Shown: positions 1-6,948 of the stretch, in pieces | Position numbering within the stretch: the stretch's first letter is position 1 | Layout of the letters: the number at the start of each line of letters is the position of its first letter | From: Streptomyces reniochalinae | GTDB taxonomy: Bacteria > Actinomycetota > Actinomycetes > Streptomycetales > Streptomycetaceae | Length of the DNA: 64,000 nucleotides | Direction: 5' to 3' | NCBI RefSeq assembly: GCF_003323735.1 | Contig: NZ_QOIM01000045.1 | Location: forward strand, 62,001 to 126,000 | Program-made: the position numbers and the translations under genes | Notes under the pieces: generated by a model | Told to the model about the DNA's origin: nothing | Databases searched by the model: none | Seen by the model: the letters and a program-made list of their open reading frames with translations, nothing else

Positions 1-291
1 CTCCGGTGCGCTCTCCTGCACGAACTGCGCCTCGGCGCACGCCTCTTCGAGCGTGCCGGCGATCGTCAGCCGGTCGCGGGACGCGCCCTCGGCCAGGCCG
101 AGCTGGATCAGCGCGGGCCAGGCGGCGTCCACCAGGCGGCGCAGCTTCTCCCGCGCGTCGGGTGCCGGGTCCCAGGCGGTCACGTCGTAGCCGCGCGCCA
201 GGAAGTGGGCGACCCAGCCGCCGCCGATGACACCCGCGCCGACGCAGGTGACCTTGGTGACGCCGGTGGGCTCTGTGGGAGGGGTGGTCAT
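1..291 (-). CDS. L-carnitine dehydrogenase / 3-hydroxyacyl-CoA dehydrogenase family (N-terminal part)
   Basis: Only the first 97 residues lie in the window; the gene runs off the left edge. The visible part is a Rossmann NAD-binding domain with the glycine motif VGAGVIGGGW near residues 17-26 and the family segment FVQESAPE at the cut edge. The wording around these motifs (VAHFLARGYDV, AAWPALIQLGLA) fits actinobacterial L-carnitine dehydrogenase better than fatty-acid HADs. That enzyme oxidises L-carnitine to 3-dehydrocarnitine. The ATG is preceded by AGGAG at good spacing. The gene lies 48 bp downstream of a BKACE gene on the same strand, the partner expected to cleave dehydrocarnitine. The substrate is inferred from motifs and neighbourhood. 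Confidence 0.8.
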   Translation of the reverse strand, partial: MTTPPTEPTGVTKVTCVGAGVIGGGWVAHFLARGYDVTAWDPAPDAREKLRRLVDAAWPALIQLGLAEGASRDRLTIAGTLEEACAEAQFVQESAPE

Positions 292-339
292 GTGGTGGTG
301 CTCCTGAGGTGGAAGGGGTGGGGGAGGGGGCCGAGAGCG

Positions 340-1233
340 TCAGGCGCGGGGCTTCAGCCTGAGCTGCTCGCGCGCCTCGTCGGGCGAGGCCACCCGCGCG
401 CCGAGGGACTCGGTGATCTGCACGGCACGCTCGACGAGCTGCGCGTTCGTCGCCTTCACACCCCGCGACAGGTACAGGTTGTCCTCCAGACCGACCCGCA
501 CGTTGCCGCCGAGCAGGATCGACTGCGCCACCCACGGCATCTGCATGCGGCCCAGCGCGAAGGACGCCCACTGCGCGCCGGACGGAAGGAAGTTGACCAT
601 CGACTGGAGCACGCCCGGGTCCGCGGGCGCGCCCCACGGGATGCCCATGCACAGCTGGAAGAGGGTCGGCTCGTCCAGCAGCCCCTCGTCGAGCAGCTGC
701 TTGGCGAACCACAGCTGCCCGGTGTCGAAGATCTCCAACTCGGGCCGCACACCCAGCTCCTGGATGCGGCGCGCGCCCTTGCGCAGCATCTCCGTGGTCG
801 AGATGTAGAGCTGGTCGCCGAAGTTGAGGGAGCCGCAGTCCAGGGTGCAGATGTCGGGGAGCAGGTCCTCGACGTGGGGGAGCCGGTCGAGCCCGCCCAC
901 CAGGTCGGTGCCGTCCAGCGCGCCCTTCTCCAGCGGCTGGTCCGCGTCGAGCACGAGGTCGCCGCCCATGCCGGCCGTCAGGTTGATGACGACGTCGGTG
1001 CCCGTCTCCTTGATCCGCTCCAGCACCTCGCGGTAGAGGTGCCGCTCCCGGGAGGGCTTGCCCGTCTCGGGGTCGCGGACGTGGATGTGCACGACGGCGG
1101 CACCGGCCTCGGCCGCCTCCACGGCCGAGGTGGCTATCTGCTCCGGAGTGACCGGCACGTGCGGGCTGCGCCCGACGGTGTCACCGGCGCCGGTGAGCGC
1201 CGCGGTGATGATGACGTTCTCGGTGATGGGCAT
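340..1233 (-). CDS. Beta-keto acid cleavage enzyme (BKACE), probable dehydrocarnitine cleavage
   Basis: This 297-residue protein is a BKACE (3-keto-5-aminohexanoate cleavage, DUF849) family TIM barrel. The family transfers the acyl part of a beta-keto acid to acetyl-CoA using a metal ion. The metal-site motif HIHVRD (His49, His51) and the late segment GLEDNLYLSRG, which carries the conserved acidic ligand, are both visible, and the length is normal. GGAGG lies before the ATG. It sits directly upstream of the carnitine dehydrogenase gene, so 3-dehydrocarnitine (giving betainyl-CoA plus acetoacetate) is the most likely substrate. BKACE substrate ranges are broad, so another beta-keto acid cannot be excluded. 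Confidence 0.85.
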   Translation of the reverse strand: MPITENVIITAALTGAGDTVGRSPHVPVTPEQIATSAVEAAEAGAAVVHIHVRDPETGKPSRERHLYREVLERIKETGTDVVINLTAGMGGDLVLDADQPLEKGALDGTDLVGGLDRLPHVEDLLPDICTLDCGSLNFGDQLYISTTEMLRKGARRIQELGVRPELEIFDTGQLWFAKQLLDEGLLDEPTLFQLCMGIPWGAPADPGVLQSMVNFLPSGAQWASFALGRMQMPWVAQSILLGGNVRVGLEDNLYLSRGVKATNAQLVERAVQITESLGARVASPDEAREQLRLKPRA

Positions 1234-1324
1234 GGCGATACCTCCGTATGGACGGTCGGGGGTGTGGGACGGCGCTCGGACAAGGCGCCGAAGGGGGTGC
1301 CGGGGAGACGGCGAAGGGGACGTC

Positions 1325-2353
1325 TCAGAGCGTGAGGAGGCTCTCGTCGGTCTCGGAAAGCAGCTCGGTGCGGACGTGGGCGAGCAGCGCGGCGTACATG
1401 TCGTCGGGGCCGGTGTCGGGGCGGGCGCCCGCGCCTGCGGCGTCCTCCGCGCCGGCGGCGCTGGCCAGGACCTGCGAGGCCAGACCGTCGATGAGCGCGG
1501 TCAGGCGCAGGGCGCTGAACTCGGGATCCACGTCACAGAAGACGCCTTGGGCGATGCCGCGCCGGATGACGTCGGCGACGGTGGTGCGCCACTGGCGGTA
1601 GTAGTCCACGTGCAGCCGGCCGATCGCGGTCGACCGCGCCGCCTCCGCCCACAGGTCCAGCCACACCAGCCACTGCCTGCGCTGCTGAGCGGTGCGCGGC
1701 GTCTGCAACGCGAGGAGTTCGCGCAGCTCGACGGCGGCGTTCCCGGCCCCCGCCTCGGCGATGCGGGCCGCACGGCTGGCGGTGTCCTCGTCCATGCACC
1801 ACCGCACGGCCGCCTCCAGCAGCTCCGCACGGCCGGGGAAGTGGTAGTGGATGGCGGCGGTGCTCGCGTCGCAGGCGGCCGCGATGTCGGCGACGCGCAC
1901 GGCGTGGAACCCGTGCTCGGCGATCAACCGCACCGTCTCCCGCACGATCTGCAACGGGCGCCCCGCGGAGGGGAGTAGGGGCTCCCTCGACGTGACGGAA
2001 GACGGTGCGGCGGCTGGCGGGGCGGTGACCGTCTCCGGGGAGGCGGGCACCGCGCTGCGGGAGGCCGGCGCTGTGCCGGGTGGGGTCGCCTCCGCGTTGG
2101 GGGAGGCCGCCTCCGCGTTGGGGGAGCCGAGCAGCCACCCGGCGTCCACCTCACCCGCGTCGGCGATACGGGCGAGCTCCGCGACGGTGAACCGGCGCGT
2201 GCCGCTGAGCGCGCGCGACAGCTTGGAGGGGTCCATGACGACCCGCCGGGCGAACTCCCGCTGGGTGCACCCGGCAGCCTCGACGACCTTCCTGACCCGC
2301 TCGGCGACCTCGCCCGCGCTGTCCTCGATCCTGTCGCCCGCTGTGTGCCGCAT
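1325..2353 (-). CDS. XRE-TetR fusion transcriptional regulator
   Basis: The 342-residue protein has two DNA-binding modules. Residues about 12-75 form an XRE-type helix-turn-helix (CTQREFARRVVMDPSKLSRA). A proline/alanine-rich linker with a short repeat (SPNAEA) follows at about 78-130. From about 132 a TetR N-terminal domain appears (ADIAAACDASTAAIHYHF) with an all-helical C-terminal ligand-binding region. The second in-frame ATG (2351-2353) was chosen because the protein reads naturally from there; an upstream ATG at 2389 is possible and neither has a strong ribosome site. The gene is transcribed toward BKACE with a 91-bp gap, so it probably controls the carnitine genes and itself; that is inference. 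Confidence 0.85.
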   Translation of the reverse strand: MRHTAGDRIEDSAGEVAERVRKVVEAAGCTQREFARRVVMDPSKLSRALSGTRRFTVAELARIADAGEVDAGWLLGSPNAEAASPNAEATPPGTAPASRSAVPASPETVTAPPAAAPSSVTSREPLLPSAGRPLQIVRETVRLIAEHGFHAVRVADIAAACDASTAAIHYHFPGRAELLEAAVRWCMDEDTASRAARIAEAGAGNAAVELRELLALQTPRTAQQRRQWLVWLDLWAEAARSTAIGRLHVDYYRQWRTTVADVIRRGIAQGVFCDVDPEFSALRLTALIDGLASQVLASAAGAEDAAGAGARPDTGPDDMYAALLAHVRTELLSETDESLLTL

Positions 2354-2471
2354 GCCGACCACCGTAGGGACGCATTGAGATAACCGCAATAACGTGCCGA
2401 GTGTTACGTGCCCTTTTGTCCGGTTAACTACCGGAAAATCCAGGGCGTTGCACCCCTGACTGATGCGTTAG

Positions 2472-2594
2472 TCAGGAGCGCAACACGCGGGCGGCGAGGC
2501 GATTCAGTGCCGGTATCAGCGCGTACGCGGAGACGGGCACCACGACCGCGGTGAGGGCCAGGGTGCGCAGGGACACCCGTCCCCGGCCCCTCAT
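2472..2594 (-). CDS. Small single-span membrane protein (hypothetical)
   Basis: A 40-residue reading frame with a basic start (MRGRGRVSLR), one hydrophobic stretch (TLALTAVVVPVSAYALIPAL) and a basic end. It begins 11 bp after the DUF397 gene on the same strand, so it could be the last gene of that unit. There is no convincing ribosome-binding site and the family is not recognised. A longer 64-codon version starting at 2666 would overlap the DUF397 gene and is less likely. It may be a chance frame. Confidence 0.35.
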   Translation of the reverse strand: MRGRGRVSLRTLALTAVVVPVSAYALIPALNRLAARVLRS

Positions 2595-2604
2595 CGGGCC
2601 GTGC

Positions 2605-2814
2605 TCAACCGCCGAGTCGTTCCTGCCGGAGAGCGCTGACGAACGTGGTCCAGGCGGCTGCCTCAAAGGCGAGGTGGGGCCCGTCCGGTGTTTTGCTGTC
2701 GCGGACGGGGACGAGGGTGGGGATGTTGTCGGCCACCTCGACGCAGGCGCCGCCGTCCTGGTTGCTGTGTGAGCTCTTGCGCCACGCTGCGGTGCTCAGG
2801 TTCGTTATGCGCAC
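2605..2814 (-). CDS. DUF397 domain protein
   Basis: A 69-residue protein matching the DUF397 pattern: AWRKSSHSNQDGGACVEVAD early, a central VPVRDSKTPDGPHL segment, and an aromatic-containing end (AWTTFVSALR). Streptomyces carry many such small proteins, nearly always next to an XRE/DUF5753 regulator, and some of these pairs behave like toxin-antitoxin or developmental regulatory modules. Here its start overlaps the end of the XRE gene by 10 bp, so the two are translationally coupled. Molecular role is not established from sequence. Confidence 0.9.
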   Translation of the reverse strand: MRITNLSTAAWRKSSHSNQDGGACVEVADNIPTLVPVRDSKTPDGPHLAFEAAAWTTFVSALRQERLGG

Positions 2815-3638
2815 TGCGCTTCCTCCAGCATTCGCTCGATGAACTTCCGGGACTCGGCGGGGGACATGGCGCGATCGCGCACGGCGTCGTAACCGAGCTG
2901 TAGGCGCTCCACAGCGGACGTTGCCTCCACGAGGTCACCGGAGTAACCGGTCTCAACCCATGCAACCGTACGGCCGTCCGTGGTGCGGAGGAACATGGTG
3001 TCCGTGTTGGTCAGTGCGTGCAGACCGCCGCTGTCCCGTACGACGTGCAGTACGACGTTCTGCCGCTCGCCCATCTCTACCAGGTGCCGGAGCTGCTGGT
3101 GCCACGCCTGCGGCTCCTCCAACGGGGTGCGTAGCGCCGCCTCCGAAAGGATCGCGCGAAACCTGGGCGCCCCCTCCCGGTCCAGCAGTGTTTGTCGCCC
3201 CATGCGCGCCTCCACTTGCCGGGTCAGCTCGGTGCCCGTCAGGCCGCCTGCGGCCAGCAAGGTCCGTGCGTACGCAGGAGTCTGCAACAGGCCGTGAAAG
3301 TTGCTCACCGCGTAGTGCCACAAGCTGATGGCCTCGGCCTCCAAGCTCATGTACCGGCGATAGCGTTCGCGGAACTGTGAAGGGTCTGCGAGGGCGAGTT
3401 CCCAGAGGGTGAGGAGGAGGTCGGAGGTTCCGTAGTGCTGGTCGAGGGCCTCGACCACCTCGGGTCCGCCGAGGGTCTCCCCGCTCTCCATCTTGCCGAA
3501 CAGCGACCAGTCCCAGCCGAGGACCTCACCGAGCCGGCGCAGGCTCTCACCGCTGCCGGCCCGCAGTAGCCGCAGCTCCTCCGCGAACCGTTTCCTGGGC
3601 TCCTGGCTCCTGCCTGTGACCACTCTTCTCTGCGGCAT
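2805..3638 (-). CDS. Helix-turn-helix regulator with DUF5753 domain
   Basis: This 277-residue protein has an N-terminal XRE helix-turn-helix (about residues 14-70; GESLRRLGEVLGWDWSLFGK) followed by a DUF5753 domain carrying its usual signatures (HYAVSNFHGLLQTPAYARTL, then ILSEAALRTP, then VVLHVV). These regulators pair with DUF397 proteins, as here, and are often described as Scr1-family antitoxin-like regulators. Length and domain order are typical. A sigma-70-like promoter is visible about 110 bp upstream. The targets are unknown; autoregulation of the pair is likely. Confidence 0.9.
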   Translation of the reverse strand: MPQRRVVTGRSQEPRKRFAEELRLLRAGSGESLRRLGEVLGWDWSLFGKMESGETLGGPEVVEALDQHYGTSDLLLTLWELALADPSQFRERYRRYMSLEAEAISLWHYAVSNFHGLLQTPAYARTLLAAGGLTGTELTRQVEARMGRQTLLDREGAPRFRAILSEAALRTPLEEPQAWHQQLRHLVEMGERQNVVLHVVRDSGGLHALTNTDTMFLRTTDGRTVAWVETGYSGDLVEATSAVERLQLGYDAVRDRAMSPAESRKFIERMLEEAQCA

Positions 3639-3744
3639 GCCGCGCTCCTTCGTGGAAGGTGTGGAACTACCGACCCGCGGGCGGGAAAGACAGCGCGGCG
3701 GCGGCTTACGTCCTCTCTCCCCGGTCCATGCTCAGCCCGGCGGA

Positions 3745-3773
3745 AGTATCGACGGTAGTACAATTCCGCTCAA
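3745..3773 (-). promoter_or_regulatory. Sigma-70-like promoter for the XRE/DUF397 pair
   Basis: Reading the minus strand, TTGAGC (complement of 3768-3773) and GATACT (complement of 3745-3750) are separated by exactly 17 bp, close to the vegetative -35/-10 consensus. It lies about 107 bp before the XRE start codon, on the correct strand, in otherwise non-coding sequence. Confidence 0.6.
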
Positions 3774-3797
3774 GAGGGGCGAAGTTGGGGAAAGCGC

Positions 3798-4331
3798 TCA
3801 TATCGCATAGCGCGCGGACAGTGCCGTGACCGCCTCGGTCATGGCGGCCCGCAGGGCGGGTGGGCCCAGGACCTCGGCTTCGGCGCCGAGGCCGAGGAGG
3901 TCGCAGACGGCGACGGGCTGGGACTCGACGTCGAGGTCGGTCTCGATCCAGCCGGCCTCCAGGTGCGGCACCGGGTCGGCGTTCCGGAACCATCCTGGTG
4001 CGTCGAGGTGGAAGCGGTTCTGGACGCGCCGGGTGTGCTCGGCGAGGGCGGTGGGCAGCGCGGCTTGGACCTTGAGCTGGGCGGTGGTCAAAACGGCGCC
4101 GAGGCCCAGTTCCTCGGCGGCGCCTGGGAGTCCGGACAGGAACAGCGAGCCCGCCTCGGAGTCGGTCAGTCCGGTCGGCCGGGTGCGGTAGCCGTCCATG
4201 AGGCGGTAGCCGCCGGCCGGGCCGCGGTCGGCGTAGACGGGGACACCGGAGGCGCTGAGCGCGTCGATGTCCCGGTAGACGGTCCGCACGGAGACGTCGA
4301 GTTCTCCGGCGAGTTCGGGTGCCGTCATCCG
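3798..4331 (-). pseudogene. Broken YafY-type WYL regulator (N-terminal truncation and internal deletion)
   Basis: The open frame still encodes most of a DeoR-type helix-turn-helix (MTAPELAGELDVSVRTVYRD, then DIDALSASGVPVYA and GPAGGYRL) and the helical segment through VPHLEAG. It then jumps straight to what is normally the extreme C-terminus (WIETDLDVESQPVAVCDLLG, then EVLGPPALRAAM). The WYL domain, normally about 90-110 residues between these points, is missing without a frame change. The first helix of the HTH is missing as well: at about 4330 the homology stops and the upstream frame is antisense to a DUF3224 remnant. Intact relatives are about 310-330 residues. The product probably cannot sense a ligand; whether it is expressed is unknown. 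Confidence 0.8.
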
Positions 4332-4332
4332 G

Positions 4333-4494
4333 CAGTCCGGCACCTTCGACGAGGACGGCACCATCCGCTGCACCTTCGACGTCGCCCCCGGCTCAGCCAC
4401 CGCAGCGCTCACCGGTTTGACCGGTGACGGTTCCTACGAGGTCCGCCACGGCCAGGAGAAGGTCGCGGTGACCTTCTCCTACACCCTGGGCTGA
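4333..4494 (+). pseudogene. DUF3224 protein C-terminal remnant
   Basis: The plus strand encodes about 53 residues ending in a proper TGA that read like the end of a DUF3224 lipocalin-like protein: SGTFDEDGTIRCTFDVAPGS, a glycine-rich GLTGDGSYEV turn and a final beta strand VAVTFSYTLG. No start codon or N-terminal two thirds is present; the frame begins at the edge of the truncated WYL gene. DUF3224 genes are commonly found divergently beside YafY-type WYL regulators in Streptomyces, so this is the other half of the same deletion. Confidence 0.7.
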
Positions 4495-4520
4495 CCCCCA
4501 CAGGGAAGCCCGGACCTTCG

Positions 4521-4571
4521 CGGAAGCCCGGAAGCCCGGAAGCCCGGAAGCCCGGAAGCCCGGAAGCCCGG
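4521..4571. repeat. Six tandem copies of an 8-bp unit
   Basis: The unit CGGAAGCC is repeated six times without interruption (4521-4568) and followed by CGG. The last copy runs into the left arm of the terminator for the permease gene. It lies between the DUF3224 remnant and the permease, in non-coding DNA. Perfect short tandem arrays like this are prone to copy-number slippage. Confidence 0.9.
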
Positions 4572-4594
4572 CCCCGCGTGGTCGCGGGGCCGGG
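4567..4594 (-). terminator. Hairpin terminator after the polyol permease gene
   Basis: A perfect 12-bp inverted repeat (CCCGGCCCCGCG and its complement) with a 4-nt loop lies immediately beyond the permease stop codon on the minus strand. GC-rich hairpins without a long T run are usual Streptomyces terminators. Confidence 0.7.
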
Positions 4595-4600
4595 CCCGCG

Positions 4601-5914
4601 TCACACCGCCGTGGTCGCCTGCGGTCGCGGCGCGGCCGGCTCGTCCTTCGCGGCACCCTGTTCCTCCGGCATCTTGAGGAACAGGGTCAGCACGAGGGCG
4701 ACCAGGTAGAGGGCGAGGAAGACGATGGTCACGCCGCCGGCGCCGACGAGGGGGAGGAAGAGGGAGGCGATGGCGGGTCCGACGAAGGTGGCGCCGCCCG
4801 CACCCAGGTTGAGGAGGGCCATGGCGCCGCCCTTGTTCTCGGGCGCCATGTTGGGGATGAGCGCGGAGATGGGCACGAAGCCCGCCAGCGTGGCGCCGTA
4901 GAGCATGCCGGCCAGGACGGCGACCCAGTAGTAGTCGGGGCCGAGCCAGGTGGGCACGAAGTAGAGGACGGTGACGCTGATGGCGCAGCCGAGGGCGCCG
5001 AATCCGGCGATGGTGGTCCGCCAGCCGATCTTGTCGGAGAGGGCGCCGAAGATGAGGTTGAAGAAGATGTTGGTGCCGTAGATGATCGCCAGCAGCTGGA
5101 GCCACTTGTCGGTGCCGAAGCCGACGTCGTCGGAGAAGATGCGCGGCAGGTAGACGAGCATGCCGAACTCGGGCGCGGTGTTGATGACCCGCACCAGGCA
5201 GCCGACCAGGACGCGCGGGTGGGTCCACACGATCGAGACGCTGTTGTAGAGGGACTGGCCCGTGGTGATGCCGGGCTCGGCCAGCCGCTCGCCGCCGCCC
5301 CGCTTCTTGGCGCCGACCAGCGCGATGGCGCCGCCGATCAGGATGAGGCCGAGCGCGGTCCACAGGGTCCCCATCTCGCCGATCTGCGGGATGGTGAAGC
5401 TGGACCACAGGGAGCCGAGGGTGGGCAGGCCGCCGGTGAAGGCGAAGTAGAACCAGCCGACGGCGGTGCCCAGCCGGGCCTTGGGCGCGCTGCCGGTGAT
5501 CCACACCAGGAAGCCGAAGGCGAACAGCGGGTAGCCGAAGCCGCGGATGCCGTAGAAGAGCAGCATCAGCGGGAAGTTCTCGGTGCCGAGCGCGAAGACC
5601 AGGTAGAGCGCGTCGAAGACCGCCCAGATGCCCAGCCCTACCCACATGACCTTGCGCGGGCCCCACACCTGGGAGAGCGCTCCGGAGAACCAGGACGCCA
5701 GCATCACGGCGATGCCGTAGACGGTGATGACGTAGCCGGCCTTCACGTCGGTGCCCGCGCCGTGGTCGGCCATGTACGGGGCGATGAAGCCGCTCTCGAC
5801 CCCGTCGCCGATCATGAACAGCAGGACGCCGACGTACCCGAGGACCAGGGGTTTGGGCAGCCCTATGCGATCGAGCAGCCCTCTGTCGGGCACACGCGTC
5901 GCTGCATCCGTCAT
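4601..5914 (-). CDS. MFS polyol permease (RbtT/DalT/CsbX family)
   Basis: A 437-residue major facilitator protein with about 12 membrane spans. It has the features of the polyol permease family that includes ribitol and D-arabinitol carriers: GYVGVLLFMIGDGVESGFIA in span 1, an early GPRKVMW loop and ALSDKIGWRTTIAGFGALG near the middle of the second half. It should import a sugar alcohol or related small molecule by proton symport. The chosen ATG at 5914 has GGAGG upstream; a longer frame begins at 5950. It is followed by a strong hairpin. It is transcribed with the DeoR regulator and opposite to the catabolic operon, so it is the likely uptake system for the pathway substrate. Confidence 0.85.
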   Translation of the reverse strand: MTDAATRVPDRGLLDRIGLPKPLVLGYVGVLLFMIGDGVESGFIAPYMADHGAGTDVKAGYVITVYGIAVMLASWFSGALSQVWGPRKVMWVGLGIWAVFDALYLVFALGTENFPLMLLFYGIRGFGYPLFAFGFLVWITGSAPKARLGTAVGWFYFAFTGGLPTLGSLWSSFTIPQIGEMGTLWTALGLILIGGAIALVGAKKRGGGERLAEPGITTGQSLYNSVSIVWTHPRVLVGCLVRVINTAPEFGMLVYLPRIFSDDVGFGTDKWLQLLAIIYGTNIFFNLIFGALSDKIGWRTTIAGFGALGCAISVTVLYFVPTWLGPDYYWVAVLAGMLYGATLAGFVPISALIPNMAPENKGGAMALLNLGAGGATFVGPAIASLFLPLVGAGGVTIVFLALYLVALVLTLFLKMPEEQGAAKDEPAAPRPQATTAV

Positions 5915-5997
5915 CGGGGGCCTCCGCTCTGAGGTAACCAGTTGGTGCACCGCAGATCCTCAGCCCGGCCGCGAGAAATATCAAGAGGAGTGTTAAA

Positions 5998-6027
5998 GGT
6001 AACGGAATCTTTTGTTACGTCGTTACC
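5998..6027. promoter_or_regulatory. Candidate DeoR operator before the permease gene
   Basis: GGTAACG (5998-6004) and CGTTACC (6021-6027) form a perfect 7-bp inverted repeat around TTTTGTTA (6010-6017). The same octamer occurs in reverse orientation in the divergent promoter region (6898-6905), and GTGTTAA also occurs at both places. It lies about 85-115 bp upstream of the permease start and overlaps the TAA stop of the DeoR gene. Assignment as the DeoR binding site is inference. Confidence 0.45.
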
Positions 6028-6800
6028 ACGCGTACGTCGGTCAGCTTGCGCATCTCGGCCACGGGCTCGTCGTCGACGGGTCCTGTCAGCACCACGTGGT
6101 CGAAGGCGTCCACCGGGTCGAGCCGGTGCAGCGCGCTCCGGCCCACCTTGCTGTGGTCCATCAGCAGCACGCTCACCGAGCCCGCGAGGCGCATCGCCCG
6201 CTTGAGCGCGACGATCTCCTGCTCCTGGTGGTAGGTCATCGTGCCGGTCATGGCGGAGGTGGAGACCAGGGTCAGATCCACCGAGAAGCTCTTGATCATC
6301 TCCAGTGCGGAGAGCCCGATCCAGGAGTCGTGGGTGCGCGAGTACTCGCCGCCGATGCCGATCAGTCGGATGTCGTCCGCGGCCCGCAGCTCCTCGGTGA
6401 TCAGCCGGTAGTTGGTGACCACCGTCAGCGGCCCGACCTGCGGCAGCAGCTTGGCCAGCGCCAGCGCGGTGGTCGAGTCGTCCAGCATCAGCGACATGCC
6501 GGGGGCCACGAGGTCGAGCGCGGCCCGGGCCAGCGCGTCCTTCTCGCCCGTGTGCGCGTGCAGCCGGAAGTCGGAGCTGGACTCGAAGACGGTGGAGGGC
6601 TGGGCCGAGACGCCGCCGTGGTACTTGCGCAGGATGCCGCGGTCGGCCAGCTCGGCGATGTCGCGGTGCACGGTCATCACGCTGACGCCGGTCAGCTCGG
6701 TCAGTTCCGCCACCGAGGCGTCGCCCTTGGCCAGCACGTGGTCGACGATCTGCTGCTGACGCTGTTGGCGCGAGGCGCGCGCTGCTCCCTGGGCGGTCAT
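6015..6800 (-). CDS. DeoR/GlpR-family transcriptional regulator
   Basis: A 261-residue protein with the DeoR helix-turn-helix (residues about 12-65; VAELTELTGVSVMTVHRDI, then GILRKYHGGV) and a DeoRC sensor domain (LDDSTTALALAKLLP, GIGGEYSRTHDSWIG, VLLMDHSKVGRSAL). This family represses sugar or polyol operons and is released by a sugar phosphate. The start at 6800 was preferred because AGGA lies 8 bp before it; a start at 6809 would overlap that site. It lies between the permease and the divergent catabolic operon, so it probably controls both. Repeated TAACAAAA/TTTTGTTA motifs flank it. Confidence 0.9.
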   Translation of the reverse strand: MTAQGAARASRQQRQQQIVDHVLAKGDASVAELTELTGVSVMTVHRDIAELADRGILRKYHGGVSAQPSTVFESSSDFRLHAHTGEKDALARAALDLVAPGMSLMLDDSTTALALAKLLPQVGPLTVVTNYRLITEELRAADDIRLIGIGGEYSRTHDSWIGLSALEMIKSFSVDLTLVSTSAMTGTMTYHQEQEIVALKRAMRLAGSVSVLLMDHSKVGRSALHRLDPVDAFDHVVLTGPVDDEPVAEMRKLTDVRVVTT

Positions 6801-6882
6801 ACGGACCATCCTGCACCCGGCGCCACACCCGTCGGCCCCCGGACCGCTCCGCGCCTCACATCCCTCCTGGGACGCGTATCAG

Positions 6883-6915
6883 GTCACAAGTGACAGATAA
6901 CAAAACCGGTGTTAA
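6883..6915. promoter_or_regulatory. Divergent control region of the polyol operon with operator-like motifs
   Basis: GTCAC-AA-GTGAC (6883-6894) forms an inverted repeat, followed by TAACAAAA (6898-6905) and GTGTTAA (6909-6915). The last two motifs recur near the permease start. The site lies 34-66 bp upstream of the first catabolic gene, where a repressor would block transcription. No convincing -35/-10 pair was assigned. Confidence 0.4.
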
Positions 6916-6948
6916 TTTGCTGGGAGCCGAATGTGAGGAGTTCCGGCC

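Noticed and set aside
4332..4412. N-terminal 27 codons of the 204-codon WYL frame as a real protein start
   Set aside because: This part is antisense to the DUF3224 remnant and has no WYL or HTH homology; it is a fusion created by deletion.
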